Below, in pieces: positions 36,054 through 45,044 of a stretch of 64,000 bases of DNA (the first letter of the stretch is position 1; every line of letters starts with the position of its first letter). The notes under the pieces were generated by a model that was given only the letters and a program-made list of their open reading frames with translations, made no database searches and was not told the DNA's origin. Origin of the DNA: Oligoflexia bacterium (GTDB lineage Bacteria; Bdellovibrionota; Bacteriovoracia; Bacteriovoracales; Bacteriovoracaceae); assembly GCA_015232355.1 (NCBI GenBank), contig JADFZW010000003.1:62001-126000 (forward strand), read 5' to 3'. The translations under genes were made by a program, and so were the position numbers.

Positions 36054-36183
36054 GGTTCTACTCATTAAAATTTTAAAATTTGCATTTTATTTAATTTAAT
36101 ATACTATCATTAGTTGTATTGTTTTAAGATTTTTAATTTTATTGTTTTTATTGTTTTTTTTATATTTAAACTGGAGGTATGTT

Positions 36184-36720
36184 ATTAGCGAAAAAAGAAA
36201 GCACGATAGTGGTCCAAGAGTCAATAAAGAGATTACAGCGCAAGAGATAAGACTCATTGGAGATGATGGCACTCAATATGGGATTATGAAAACTTCTGAA
36301 GCTTATAGTATGGCATTGGAAAAGGAATTAGATTTGGTGGAAGTCTCACCAAGTGCTGTTCCACCAGTAGTTAAGCTGATTGATTATGGTAAATTTAAGT
36401 ATGAAGTTCAGAAGAAGGCTAATGAAGCAAAAAAGAAACAGGTTGTAGTTCAGATTAAAGAAATACAATTTAGGCCGAATATAGAAAAGCATGATCTGGA
36501 CGTGAAGATTAAAAGGATAGAGGGATTTATTAAGGATGGTGATAAGGTTCGACTAGTTATGCAATTCAAAGGTAGAGAGATTGCATATAAGGATGCTGGA
36601 ATGGAAAAGTTCAATAAGATCATCGAAACTCTAATAGAGGGAGGTGCATTTGTTGAGAGTAATCCATACTTTCTAGGAACTAGAATCATGGCCATTGTAA
36701 TGCCTCAGAAAAAAAAGTGA
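36184..36720 (+). CDS. infC: Translation initiation factor IF-3, ATT start codon
   Basis: The 178-residue protein has GPRVNKEITAQEIRLIGDDG, the linker helix, and the C-terminal domain with VQIKEIQFRPN and LVMQFKGREIAY. The start is set at ATT 36184, 6 bases after GGAGG, where the conserved protein begins (ISEKRKHDSGPRVN). Upstream in-frame codons to a TTG at 36142 encode a phenylalanine/leucine-rich stretch that does not fit IF-3. A non-standard infC start allows autoregulation by IF-3 in other bacteria. It leads an infC-rpmI-rplT run. Confidence 0.93.
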   Translation: MSEKRKHDSGPRVNKEITAQEIRLIGDDGTQYGIMKTSEAYSMALEKELDLVEVSPSAVPPVVKLIDYGKFKYEVQKKANEAKKKQVVVQIKEIQFRPNIEKHDLDVKIKRIEGFIKDGDKVRLVMQFKGREIAYKDAGMEKFNKIIETLIEGGAFVESNPYFLGTRIMAIVMPQKKK

Positions 36721-36841
36721 TATAATTATTTTCCAAATAACATGGATCATGATAGATGTATCTCTTCAGAATGAAAGATAAAGGTAAAGACTAAGGTAAA
36801 GATAAGAGAAAAATAAATTTATATTATAGGGGTTGTTCATT

Positions 36842-37045
36842 ATGCCAAAAGTAAAAACAAAAAAGGCAATGTTAAAGCGATTTAAACTTACTGCTACTGG
36901 AAAACTAAAATTTAAAAAGTGTGGTTTACGTCACATTCTAACTAAAAAGTCTCCAGGGCGAAAAAGAAAAATGGGAAATCCAGATTATGTTGATCATGCA
37001 GATTTAGGAAGAATGATGAGAGGGATACCATACGGTACAAACTAA
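36842..37045 (+). CDS. rpmI: Ribosomal protein bL35
   Basis: The 67-residue basic protein, MPKVKTKKAMLKRFKLTATG with KKSPGRKRKM and a PYGTN end, is bL35. The ATG at 36842 follows AGGGG. An in-frame TTG nine bases upstream is not needed. Confidence 0.95.
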   Translation: MPKVKTKKAMLKRFKLTATGKLKFKKCGLRHILTKKSPGRKRKMGNPDYVDHADLGRMMRGIPYGTN

Positions 37046-37113
37046 ACTAAGTTACAACTAAGTTACATAGATAAAAGCAAGATACATAAATTGATATTTA
37101 GGAGATTAATAAT

Positions 37114-37458
37114 ATGACAAGAGCAAGAAGAGGATTCAAGGCCCGCAGAAGAAGAAACAGAATCTTAAAATTGGCCAAAGGTTTTCACTTCGATAGAAGA
37201 AGAAAATTTAAGCACGCATGGATCACAGTTAGAAGAGCACTTCATAATTCATATATAGGAAGAAAGTTACTAAAAAGAAATATGCGCAGATTGTGGATAG
37301 TTCGCGTTGGTGCTGCTACCAGAATGCTTGGAACAAGTTATTCTAAATTTATTAAAATGTTGAAGGATAAAAATGTTCTACTCAATAGAAAGATGTTGGC
37401 AGATATTGCTGTAAAGGACTTTAAAGGTTTCGAAAGCATCTTACGTAGTTTATCCTGA
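37114..37458 (+). CDS. rplT: Ribosomal protein bL20
   Basis: The 114-residue protein has the bL20 pattern: TRARRGFKARRRRNRILK, GRKLLKRNMRRLWIVR and NRKMLADIAVKD. It binds 23S rRNA during early 50S assembly and can repress the rpmI-rplT mRNA. AGGAGA lies before the ATG. pheS and pheT, which often follow, are absent. Confidence 0.96.
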   Translation: MTRARRGFKARRRRNRILKLAKGFHFDRRRKFKHAWITVRRALHNSYIGRKLLKRNMRRLWIVRVGAATRMLGTSYSKFIKMLKDKNVLLNRKMLADIAVKDFKGFESILRSLS

Positions 37459-37625
37459 CAAAAACATACAAGTTAAGTTTATAATATAATTCATCTAATT
37501 TTCATCTAATTCATCTAATTTATCTAATTTATCTTTGATCATCACTAGAAATAAATACAGAGATTTGTTACCCTATACATATATGTAAGATATTTGAAAG
37601 ATACAGATATAATGGGGGAACGAGT

Positions 37626-38048
37626 ATGACTTTGACTAAATCGGATATTGCAAACCGATTGTACAAAGAGGCAGGGCTATCAAGGAAGGAGGCCCAAAAT
37701 TTAGTGGACCAATTGTTTAAAATAATAAAAGAGACTCTGGCCAGAGGTGAAAAGATTAAAATTTCTGGCTTTGGTAATTTTATCATTAGGGATAAAAGTA
37801 CACGAACAGGTAGAAATCCTCAAACAGGTGGAACGTTAGAGATTGCTGCTCGTAGAGTTTTAACTTTTAGGCCATCGAATGTTTTGAAGGATGATATCAC
37901 ATCAAAGTTTGGTCATCGAATAGATGATGAGGGTAATGAGAATACAAATACTCCTGCGGTAGAAGGGGAATCAAGAGCATTGACCTCTTTTCGATCTAAT
38001 ATTGACGACGATGATTATGACGATGATGATTCTCGTTATGAATCATAG
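37626..38048 (+). CDS. ihfA: Integration host factor alpha-type DNA-bending protein
   Basis: The 140-residue protein has a full IHF/HU core, MTLTKSDIANRLYKEAGLSR, KIKISGFGNFIIRDK, RTGRNPQTGGTLEI and RVLTFRPSNVLKD. A further 45-residue tail (about 95-140) is unusual and ends in an acidic DDDDYDDDDS-like run. The tail could modulate DNA binding or partner choice. It lies in the usual infC-rplT-ihfA-merR neighbourhood. Confidence 0.92.
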   Translation: MTLTKSDIANRLYKEAGLSRKEAQNLVDQLFKIIKETLARGEKIKISGFGNFIIRDKSTRTGRNPQTGGTLEIAARRVLTFRPSNVLKDDITSKFGHRIDDEGNENTNTPAVEGESRALTSFRSNIDDDDYDDDDSRYES

Positions 38049-38128
38049 ATATGAATAAGTTATTTTAGTTTATCTTTTAATTTAATAAATAATCAAAGAG
38101 AGAAAATTTAAATAAGGGAGAGATTAAA

Positions 38129-38662
38129 GTGGAGATGCAATTAGATTTGCCAAAAAAATCCTATTTTAAAGCAGAAGAGATTTGTGCAATTGCTGATATT
38201 GATTTTGTTTTTTTAAAGTTTTTGGAATCACAATTTAACGAAATAACACCGATCCTATCCTCTTCAGGACAAAAGTACTATGAAGAAAAGGATATAGAAG
38301 TTGTATTATGTTTGAAGATTCTAATTACTGAAGAGAAGCTTAGCGTAGATGTTAGCAAAGAGAGATTAGCTACCTTGATGGCCGATAGAGAGATCTTTAT
38401 GAGTTATATTCTGGATAGGAATAGCGATTCAACTAAGATTTGCCAATATGATGATACTGAAACACTTGAACAAATGATGCCACCTGAATTGAATTTGAAA
38501 GATGGTGAGAAAAGTGAGATTGCGATAGAGGTAGAGCAGGAAAAAGAAAATGAAAAAGAAAATGAAAAAGATTACGCAAAATTGATTTTAGCACAGACAA
38601 GACTTCGAGAGTTAAAACTATTTATGGATTCGATCAGGGCAAAGCATAATTGGAATTCATAA
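38129..38662 (+). CDS. MerR-like transcriptional regulator
   Basis: The 177-residue protein has an N-terminal MerR-type winged helix, FKAEEICAIADIDFVFLKFL followed by QKYYEEKDIEVVLCLKIL, then a charged helix containing EKENEKENEK from a tandem repeat. It ends in a coiled-coil-like segment. The effector is unknown. A merR-type gene after ihfA is a common arrangement in delta-proteobacterial-like genomes. GTG at 38129 is the start, after GGGAGA. Confidence 0.75.
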   Translation: MEMQLDLPKKSYFKAEEICAIADIDFVFLKFLESQFNEITPILSSSGQKYYEEKDIEVVLCLKILITEEKLSVDVSKERLATLMADREIFMSYILDRNSDSTKICQYDDTETLEQMMPPELNLKDGEKSEIAIEVEQEKENEKENEKDYAKLILAQTRLRELKLFMDSIRAKHNWNS

Positions 38663-38828
38663 CACTTATATCTATATCATTCCTATATCTATAATTCATT
38701 AGATTCATTAGTCCTTTGTTGATAGACAAACGGTAACGATAAATTTAAATTTAAATTTAAATTTAACTAAACTACAAATCATAAATTAATTAATGTTGTA
38801 ATATTTTAGCATTTTAGGATTATTCATA

Positions 38829-40634
38829 GTGATTCATAATTTCTTAGAGAGTAGATTTTTTGTATTTCTCTTACCTATATTGGCGGGAGTGCTTTACTCC
38901 TTTGGTTTTCCAACTCATTTACCATTTAAATCATTTTTCTTTCCCTCTATAGGGATTGCAGTGCTGCTTTTAAATTTTGATTTTAATTACTCTTCTCTCC
39001 TAAATGATAGAGAGAAAAAAAGTATATTGATAAAAGAATTTTTATCGATACTTATTTTTTTAGTAGTGATTAATTTTTTAGGTTTCTATTGGTTGGCATT
39101 CACCTTTACTGAGTTTGGTGATATTCCCTTTCCTTTAAATTATTTGCTTAGCACTTTTTTCTCATTGATAGTTATGCCCCAATACTGGTTATTTTGGATA
39201 ATCTTAATTATTTGGCGAAATTTAAAGCAAACATTTACCTTAAATTTTAAAATTAATCGCAGTGTCTGCAATTTGATTTGGGCCTTTGTCTTTACTATAT
39301 GTGAATACTCGGTTCCCAACCAGTTTCCTGCTTTTATAGGACATCCCTATCTTCAATTAGCGCCCTACTTAGGATTGGCCCCAGTGGCAGGAGCAGAGGT
39401 GTATTCGTTCATGGGATTTTTGTTGGCAATGTTTATCTATCGCTTGATAAAAGATAAGGAGTTAGAATTTCCTTCTCTCATCTTTTATGCAATTTTTTTG
39501 CTGATAAATATTCTTTGTCCCTTGAAAAATACTTTTCACTTTGAAGATAAAGTTAACAACATTAGAATTGTTCAACCTAATGTGGGAAATTTTTTGAAAA
39601 TCTCCTCTGAAAGAGGGGCAGTAGATTCTTTGCAGGAGATCTTGAGTAGATATACTAAGTTAAGCACGGATGCATCTAATATCAAGAGAGCTGAGGAGTT
39701 AATAACAGTTCCATTTGTGGCCAAAGATAATAGCAAAAGATCTGTTTTGGATTTGATAATTTGGCCCGAGACTGCTTATCCATTTAAATTAAATGTTTTG
39801 AAAATGAAGGATGCAAATCAAGTTCCTGCTATATTTACAAACATTATGAAGACTACTGGAGCACAAATATTTTTTGGAGGATATACAGATAGAGATAAAG
39901 AGTTGCTAGCATCAGAGGAGGATTTTTTCAATTACTTTGAGAGGACCTACAACAGTGCTTTTTTACTTACAGAAAAGAGTGGGCTGTATGATGTTTATCA
40001 TAAGAATATGTTAATTCCTTTTGGTGAAACTCTTCCCTTTTGGAGTTCACTTAATCGTTTCATAAGTAGGTACGTTCCTAATATTTCTTTTTTTGCTAGA
40101 GGAGAAAGGCCAGTTCTTTTCAAAACAAGAAATGATACTTACTTTACTACAGCAATTTGTTACGAATTATTATTTTCAAATTTTATTAGTGATCTATTAA
40201 ATAAGAGTGCAAGTACAAATGCAAGTGCAAATGATAATCACAAAAAGAATAAACTACATGAACCACACTTTTTAATCAATCTTACCAATGATTCTTGGTA
40301 TGGCGATACTATGGAACCACATCAGCATCTTTTCTTAGGTAAGTGGCGAGCTTTAGAATTTGATTTACCAATTGTGAGATCTACCAATACAGGAATTAGT
40401 TTGGTGATTTATCCAGATGGAAGTGAGAGTCCAAGAATTGCAACAGGAGAGACAAAATTTTTGGATTTAAAGTTGATTACCTCTGATCGTAAACCAACAT
40501 TTTATCAAAAATATGGAAAGGGTGCTTTGTTTATGGTGTTTGCTTTGTTGGTGATCTTATCACTCGTTCCATTTAGATCAATTATTAGATCACTATTTTT
40601 TAAGAAAAAAACCCTCTTTAAGAAGGCTATGTAA
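38829..40634 (+). CDS. lnt: Apolipoprotein N-acyltransferase
   Basis: The 601-residue inner-membrane enzyme has about six N-terminal membrane helices, then a nitrilase-type domain with the triad Glu in LIIWPETAYPF, Lys in YHKNMLIPFGE and Cys in TAICYELLF. It adds the third acyl chain to lipoproteins such as those encoded at 0.3-3.5 kb. A final membrane helix ends the protein. The GTG at 38829 is the start. Its 3' end overlaps that of kdsD by 42 bp. Confidence 0.93.
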   Translation: MIHNFLESRFFVFLLPILAGVLYSFGFPTHLPFKSFFFPSIGIAVLLLNFDFNYSSLLNDREKKSILIKEFLSILIFLVVINFLGFYWLAFTFTEFGDIPFPLNYLLSTFFSLIVMPQYWLFWIILIIWRNLKQTFTLNFKINRSVCNLIWAFVFTICEYSVPNQFPAFIGHPYLQLAPYLGLAPVAGAEVYSFMGFLLAMFIYRLIKDKELEFPSLIFYAIFLLINILCPLKNTFHFEDKVNNIRIVQPNVGNFLKISSERGAVDSLQEILSRYTKLSTDASNIKRAEELITVPFVAKDNSKRSVLDLIIWPETAYPFKLNVLKMKDANQVPAIFTNIMKTTGAQIFFGGYTDRDKELLASEEDFFNYFERTYNSAFLLTEKSGLYDVYHKNMLIPFGETLPFWSSLNRFISRYVPNISFFARGERPVLFKTRNDTYFTTAICYELLFSNFISDLLNKSASTNASANDNHKKNKLHEPHFLINLTNDSWYGDTMEPHQHLFLGKWRALEFDLPIVRSTNTGISLVIYPDGSESPRIATGETKFLDLKLITSDRKPTFYQKYGKGALFMVFALLVILSLVPFRSIIRSLFFKKKTLFKKAM

Positions 40635-41624
40635 TCTAATTACTCCAAGAAATTCACCATCGTTTTTAATTACTGGAAGAACTGTTATTTGTCTTTTTCT
40701 ATTTTCCATTAGCTCCAGTGCCTGATAGGCCAATTGGTCAGGATCTATCGAGATTGGATTTCGATTCATGATAGAGGAGAGGTCCATATTTAGAATAAAA
40801 GAATTAGCACTAGAATTAGTATTATTATCTAGAGAGGGGTTAGATAATAGTCGTCTAATATCGCCATCGACGATAATACCTAAAAGTTTATTGGGATTAT
40901 TAATTAAGTCAACTATGGCGCAAATACCTAGAGGAATTTCAGTCATTAAAACAATAGCATCTCTTAGTTTTGCATTCTCGTTTAAAATTGGTGTCTCTTC
41001 TTTTGGAATCATTAAATCTCGTACTAGGAGACGCAAACTCTTTCCAAGAAGTCCGCCAGGATGATTGATGGCAAATTTTTCCTTTGATAATCCAACGATA
41101 CTTTCAAATAGCACGGCCAAAGAATCACCTATTGCTAGTGCTAAAGTACTGCTAGTGGTGGGTGCTTGATTGTTTATACATGCCTCTTTTTTAACGGAGC
41201 AATCGAATACGATATCTGCACATTGAGAGAGAGAAGAATTGATATTTCCAAGAAGGGCAACAGTCATACTTTTAGGTATCGGAATAAAGGGTAATAATTT
41301 TTTTATCTCATCACTTTCGCCAGATTTGCTTATTATGATAAGTGCATCGCTTTTACTTACTTTGCCTAAATCACCATGTAATGCTTCGGTTGGATGTAAG
41401 AAAAAGGAGGGAAGAGCAAGTGAAGAAAAAGTAGATGCTAGTTTTTTAGCAATTAATCCAGACTTACCTACTCCACAAAAGATCAAATTTCCTCCGGTAC
41501 TTAAGAGAATATCAAAGATGTTGACCATCTTGTTTAAGTTAAGTGGATCGATTTTGGGAATAGCCTCTAAAATAGCATTTGCTTCTGAACGTAGTGCTTG
41601 TTCGACTGTTTGTAAGTATTTCAT
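40593..41624 (-). CDS. kdsD: Arabinose-5-phosphate isomerase (KdsD/KpsF)
   Basis: The 343-residue protein has a SIS sugar-isomerase domain (FCGVGKSGLIAKKLAST, PTEALHGDLG, ISKSGESDE) and two C-terminal CBS domains (VRDLMIPKEETPIL, SSIMNRNPISIDPD). It converts ribulose-5-phosphate to arabinose-5-phosphate for Kdo in lipopolysaccharide. It is convergent with lnt. Confidence 0.93.
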   Translation of the reverse strand: MKYLQTVEQALRSEANAILEAIPKIDPLNLNKMVNIFDILLSTGGNLIFCGVGKSGLIAKKLASTFSSLALPSFFLHPTEALHGDLGKVSKSDALIIISKSGESDEIKKLLPFIPIPKSMTVALLGNINSSLSQCADIVFDCSVKKEACINNQAPTTSSTLALAIGDSLAVLFESIVGLSKEKFAINHPGGLLGKSLRLLVRDLMIPKEETPILNENAKLRDAIVLMTEIPLGICAIVDLINNPNKLLGIIVDGDIRRLLSNPSLDNNTNSSANSFILNMDLSSIMNRNPISIDPDQLAYQALELMENRKRQITVLPVIKNDGEFLGVIRLHSLLKEGFFLKK

Positions 41625-41669
41625 TATTTTCTTTTATTAAAATTTCAAAACTCTTGGTATCATTTTCTT

Positions 41670-42266
41670 ATGATAAGCAAACTAAGTAAAATATTTAAAT
41701 TACATCCAATTACAAGTAAACAATTTTTTTTAAATGTGAGTGCAGCTGTAAGTTCATTTATATCTATATTTGCAATTACAATGAGTGGATGTACCTCATA
41801 TGATATGTACAAATATATCACAGATGATTTTGAAATGCCCACCGAAGTTATAAATGCGGATTATAATCTAACGTGGCAGGCGATAATTGATGTTATTAAT
41901 ATGAAACACTATGATCTTGAGCACCAAAATCAAGAGGCAGGAGTTATAAAAACGAAGTGGGTGGATAATACTACTGAGATGAATTTTTCCGATTCATTTG
42001 GTTCTAGCGATGCGGTTAAGGCTGCCAAATTTAAAATAACAATAAATGTGGTCAAGGGTTTTAAAGGTACGAAAGAGGTAGCAAAAGTTAGTGTATATAA
42101 GAAACAATTTGTTGAGCAGGATTTTTTGCAAGGATGGAAAGAGATTCCCAGTGATAATATTTTAGAAAAAACTATTCTTTATAGAGTGAATAGAAGAATT
42201 GCAATTGATAGAAAATTAAGATCTATTGAAAAGATGAAAGAGAAAGAGGAGTTAAAGAAATTTTAA
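41670..42266 (+). CDS. Lipoprotein of BamC/DUF3568-like type
   Basis: The 198-residue product has an unusually long basic head before a lipoprotein signal with Cys in TMSGCTSYD (about 41). The body includes ADYNLTWQAIIDVINM and AGVIKTKWVDN, a pattern of small outer-membrane lipoproteins that compare loosely with the BamC helix-grip domain. A charged helical C-terminus follows. It is convergent with the HEAT-repeat gene, overlapping by a few bases. Confidence 0.6.
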   Translation: MISKLSKIFKLHPITSKQFFLNVSAAVSSFISIFAITMSGCTSYDMYKYITDDFEMPTEVINADYNLTWQAIIDVINMKHYDLEHQNQEAGVIKTKWVDNTTEMNFSDSFGSSDAVKAAKFKITINVVKGFKGTKEVAKVSVYKKQFVEQDFLQGWKEIPSDNILEKTILYRVNRRIAIDRKLRSIEKMKEKEELKKF

Positions 42267-43165
42267 GTTGATTCTTCTTCTAGTGCTAATTTTTGCCAAT
42301 AAATTTTTTTGATCTCTTTACTTCCTGTAGGAGAGGATTTGCCTGTTATCTTAGAGAGAGAATAATCAATATCATCAAAGACATCATCGTAAGTACTTTT
42401 TTTGAGCATAGAGATCAGAGGGAGTTTTGCTTTTTCATATTTAAGTTCACCAATAGTTTTGATCACGTCTTTTATTATTGGTGTACGTTTTAATTTACCA
42501 TTGATAGCGCGATAATTTTGTTTGTGATAGAGCATCTCCCATACATTGGCCGCTTTTTCATTGATAGATAGATATCTGATATTTTCCAGTGCTTGCAATC
42601 GTACCAGTAGAGATTCATCTTTTAAACGTTCGGCAAAATTGTCAGCAAAGCGAGTATCCTTTAGTGCTAAGAGAGTTTTAAGTGCAGACATTCGCAAAAC
42701 CCAATGAGGATGTTTTAAAAATTTAGAGATAAAATTAGAAGATTTTTGGCCCATTATTTTTCCTAGTAAAAAAGTGGCCATCCAGCGACTGTTATCTGGA
42801 TATTTACTTCCCTTCATTACCTCTGTAAGCACAGGCACAGCATCTTTTCCCATCTTAAGTGCTTTTGTGTTTAGTTTATTTAAATATGACTTTTGAGAGG
42901 TATCTTTCTCGAAATCTTTTAGTAATAAAAATTGTTCTTTCGAAAGTGTGAGATGAAATTTTTCTTTATCTTTTTCTTTATCATTATCATTATAACTTTC
43001 ATAATTTACTTTCGAAGTGACTTTTTTGATTCCCTCTTTAGATTTACTTACATTTGCTAGAGAAGAGCTTATAGAGCTTATAGAAAAGCTTAATAGAGTT
43101 ACGATTATAAGAGTAGATACTGATGATATATTTGATGATGTATTGATTGAAATCTTTTTTATCAT
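42263..43165 (-). CDS. Exported HEAT-repeat protein
   Basis: Starting at ATG 43165 the 300-residue product has an N-terminal hydrophobic export segment (STLIIVTLLSFSISSISS) and HEAT-type helical repeats (VPVLTEVMKGSKYPDN, HPHWVLRMSALKTLLAL, DESLLVRLQALENI). The frame extends upstream as a histidine/leucine-rich stretch, but that is antisense-like read-through of the preceding gene's proline-rich region and is not real. It follows the coiled-coil membrane gene by 7 bp, so the two are an operon. Confidence 0.7.
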   Translation of the reverse strand: MIKKISINTSSNISSVSTLIIVTLLSFSISSISSSLANVSKSKEGIKKVTSKVNYESYNDNDKEKDKEKFHLTLSKEQFLLLKDFEKDTSQKSYLNKLNTKALKMGKDAVPVLTEVMKGSKYPDNSRWMATFLLGKIMGQKSSNFISKFLKHPHWVLRMSALKTLLALKDTRFADNFAERLKDESLLVRLQALENIRYLSINEKAANVWEMLYHKQNYRAINGKLKRTPIIKDVIKTIGELKYEKAKLPLISMLKKSTYDDVFDDIDYSLSKITGKSSPTGSKEIKKIYWQKLALEEEST

Positions 43166-43172
43166 ATAATAA

Positions 43173-44075
43173 TTAACCCAACATTTTTTCAAATTCACTA
43201 AGTAGATCTTCTGCGGATTTTTCTTCTCCTGGTGCGGCCGGTGCTGCTGCAATTTCAGGAGCTGCCGCGGCCGCTGCTGGTGCAGCAGCTGGGGCAGCAG
43301 CCTTAGGAGGAGGTGGCGGAGGAGGAGGTGGTGGAGGTGCACTTTGCTTAGGCGCTTCGCCTCCCTTCTCCGCCAATTGTTTTTTTAATTCTTCATTTTC
43401 TTGTTGTAATTTTTTTAAGTTTGCAAGGTCATCTTCGATAATCTCATACTCTTGTAGACGACTCTTTAATTCATCTCTCTCTTTAGTTAATTCATCAACC
43501 AGTGCATTGGAGTCGCCACTACCACTGGCCGCAGCAGCTTTTGCATCTTTTAATTCACTTTGTAGACGAGCAATCTCCGCTTCTAATTCGCTAATTTTTG
43601 CTTTTAATTTTTTTATTTCACCATCTTGGGCCGATCCATCGCCTTTAAAGTTGCTTAACCTTCCCTCAAGCTCTCGAATGATATTCATCTTTTCTGCTAA
43701 GCTTGTATTTAGCGAAGCAATTTCTGCATTCTTTTGATGTAGCATCTCTTGAGATACACCAGAGGCAACACCCTTTCCTTCAAGTCCTGATACTGGAACT
43801 ACAGAGGGAATTCCAGGCCCTAAATCCAATCCGCCCCCTCTAAAGAGTGATGATTTGAGAGCAGTAGAGTTTTGTATTATGGAATCGAGATAATTTTTGA
43901 CAACATTAGCAGGAATTTGATGAGAAAGTTGATGAAACTTTTTTCTGTTGTATAGCCAATATGCGATGATTAGTGACAAGACAAAGAATAGTGCTAGATT
44001 TAACACTATAATCGTCTCATCGTTAAAATGAGTGAATACGAGTTTGATTGTTTCTAGCAATTTATTTCCCTCCAT
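43173..44075 (-). CDS. Membrane-anchored coiled-coil protein with polyproline and Ala-rich tail
   Basis: The 300-residue product has one membrane helix (about 21-42), a coiled coil (about 120-225: LEAEIARLQSELKDAK, ELKKQLAEKGG), a run of about a dozen prolines, an alanine-rich segment and an acidic end (SAEDLLSEFEKMLG). GGAGGG precedes the ATG. The layout suggests a cell-envelope scaffold; I do not recognise the family. Confidence 0.65.
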   Translation of the reverse strand: MEGNKLLETIKLVFTHFNDETIIVLNLALFFVLSLIIAYWLYNRKKFHQLSHQIPANVVKNYLDSIIQNSTALKSSLFRGGGLDLGPGIPSVVPVSGLEGKGVASGVSQEMLHQKNAEIASLNTSLAEKMNIIRELEGRLSNFKGDGSAQDGEIKKLKAKISELEAEIARLQSELKDAKAAAASGSGDSNALVDELTKERDELKSRLQEYEIIEDDLANLKKLQQENEELKKQLAEKGGEAPKQSAPPPPPPPPPPPKAAAPAAAPAAAAAAPEIAAAPAAPGEEKSAEDLLSEFEKMLG

Positions 44076-44230
44076 GGAAATGTTAAAAAACTCTTCCTAT
44101 ATAAATAGTATAAAGATGCGTCCCGGTTAATGTCAATTTGAATACTGGCCTTTTTTTAAATATTGAGTTAACAGTTAACTGTTAACAAGAGATTAGAATA
44201 GTAAAACAGTATAGATAGGACTCTATTTTT

Positions 44231-45031
44231 ATGAGTGATAAAAAAAAACAGAAACAAAAAATAACCACCAAGATTATTCGTCAATACAAGATGAATGATA
44301 AGATAAAGAGTGCTAGGAAAAAATTGCAGATGTTGACTTGCTATGATTTTCAGACAGCGCAATTACTAGACGAAACTGATTTGGATATGATTTTAGTTGG
44401 TGATAGTGTAGGAAATGTTGTTTTAGGTTACGAGACAACAGTAGAGGTTACAATAGAGGAGATGTTAGTTTTTGCTGCTGCTGTAAGGAGAGGGGCCGAA
44501 AATACTTTTTTAGTTGTGGATTTGCCATTTGGAAGTTACTCATCATTTGATTTAGGATTAAAAAATTCATGTAAATTATTTCAGAGATCGAGAGCAGAAG
44601 CACTTAAGTTAGAGGGTGCACATAAATATAAATTAGAATTGATTGAGAGATTAACTCAAATTGGAATTCCGATTATGGGACATATTGGTTTGACTCCACA
44701 ATCTGTGAATGAATTAGGCGGATATTATCTTCATGGAAAAGAGAAGGAGCGAGCGAAGAGTTTAGTACAAGAAGCAAAGGATTTAGAAAATGCTGGAGCA
44801 TTTTCGATTGTATTAGAGTGCATTTTACCAGAGGTGAGCGAGGAGATTACCAATAGTCTATCAATTCCTACTATAGGAATTGGCTCGGGTAATATGGTGG
44901 ATGGTGAGGTTTTGGTGATCAATGATTTACTTAAAATGGGAAAAGAAAGACCACCGAAGTTTTGCCGGCCACTTGCAGATTTATATGAATATAAAAAAGA
45001 ACTAATAAATAAATATTTAGCAGATAGATAA
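44231..45031 (+). CDS. panB: Ketopantoate hydroxymethyltransferase
   Basis: The 266-residue enzyme has MLTCYDFQTAQLLDE, MILVGDSVGNVVLGYE and MGHIGLTPQSVNELGG, landmarks of PanB, and TIGIGSG near the end. It makes ketopantoate for pantothenate. An N-terminal lysine-rich extension of about 20 residues is unusual. It is the first gene of panB-coaX-coaBC-panC. No panE or panD gene is in the window. Confidence 0.95.
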   Translation: MSDKKKQKQKITTKIIRQYKMNDKIKSARKKLQMLTCYDFQTAQLLDETDLDMILVGDSVGNVVLGYETTVEVTIEEMLVFAAAVRRGAENTFLVVDLPFGSYSSFDLGLKNSCKLFQRSRAEALKLEGAHKYKLELIERLTQIGIPIMGHIGLTPQSVNELGGYYLHGKEKERAKSLVQEAKDLENAGAFSIVLECILPEVSEEITNSLSIPTIGIGSGNMVDGEVLVINDLLKMGKERPPKFCRPLADLYEYKKELINKYLADR

Positions 45032-45044
45032 TTTAAGATAATTT

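Noticed and set aside
40593..40634. 42-bp overlap of lnt and kdsD 3' ends as a possible frameshift
   Set aside because: Both proteins have natural family ends in their own frames; it is a simple convergent overlap.
43166..43342. 59-residue N-terminal extension of the HEAT-repeat protein
   Set aside because: It is His/Leu/Gln-rich and lies entirely over the proline/alanine-coding end of the upstream gene; the downstream ATG gives a proper export signal.
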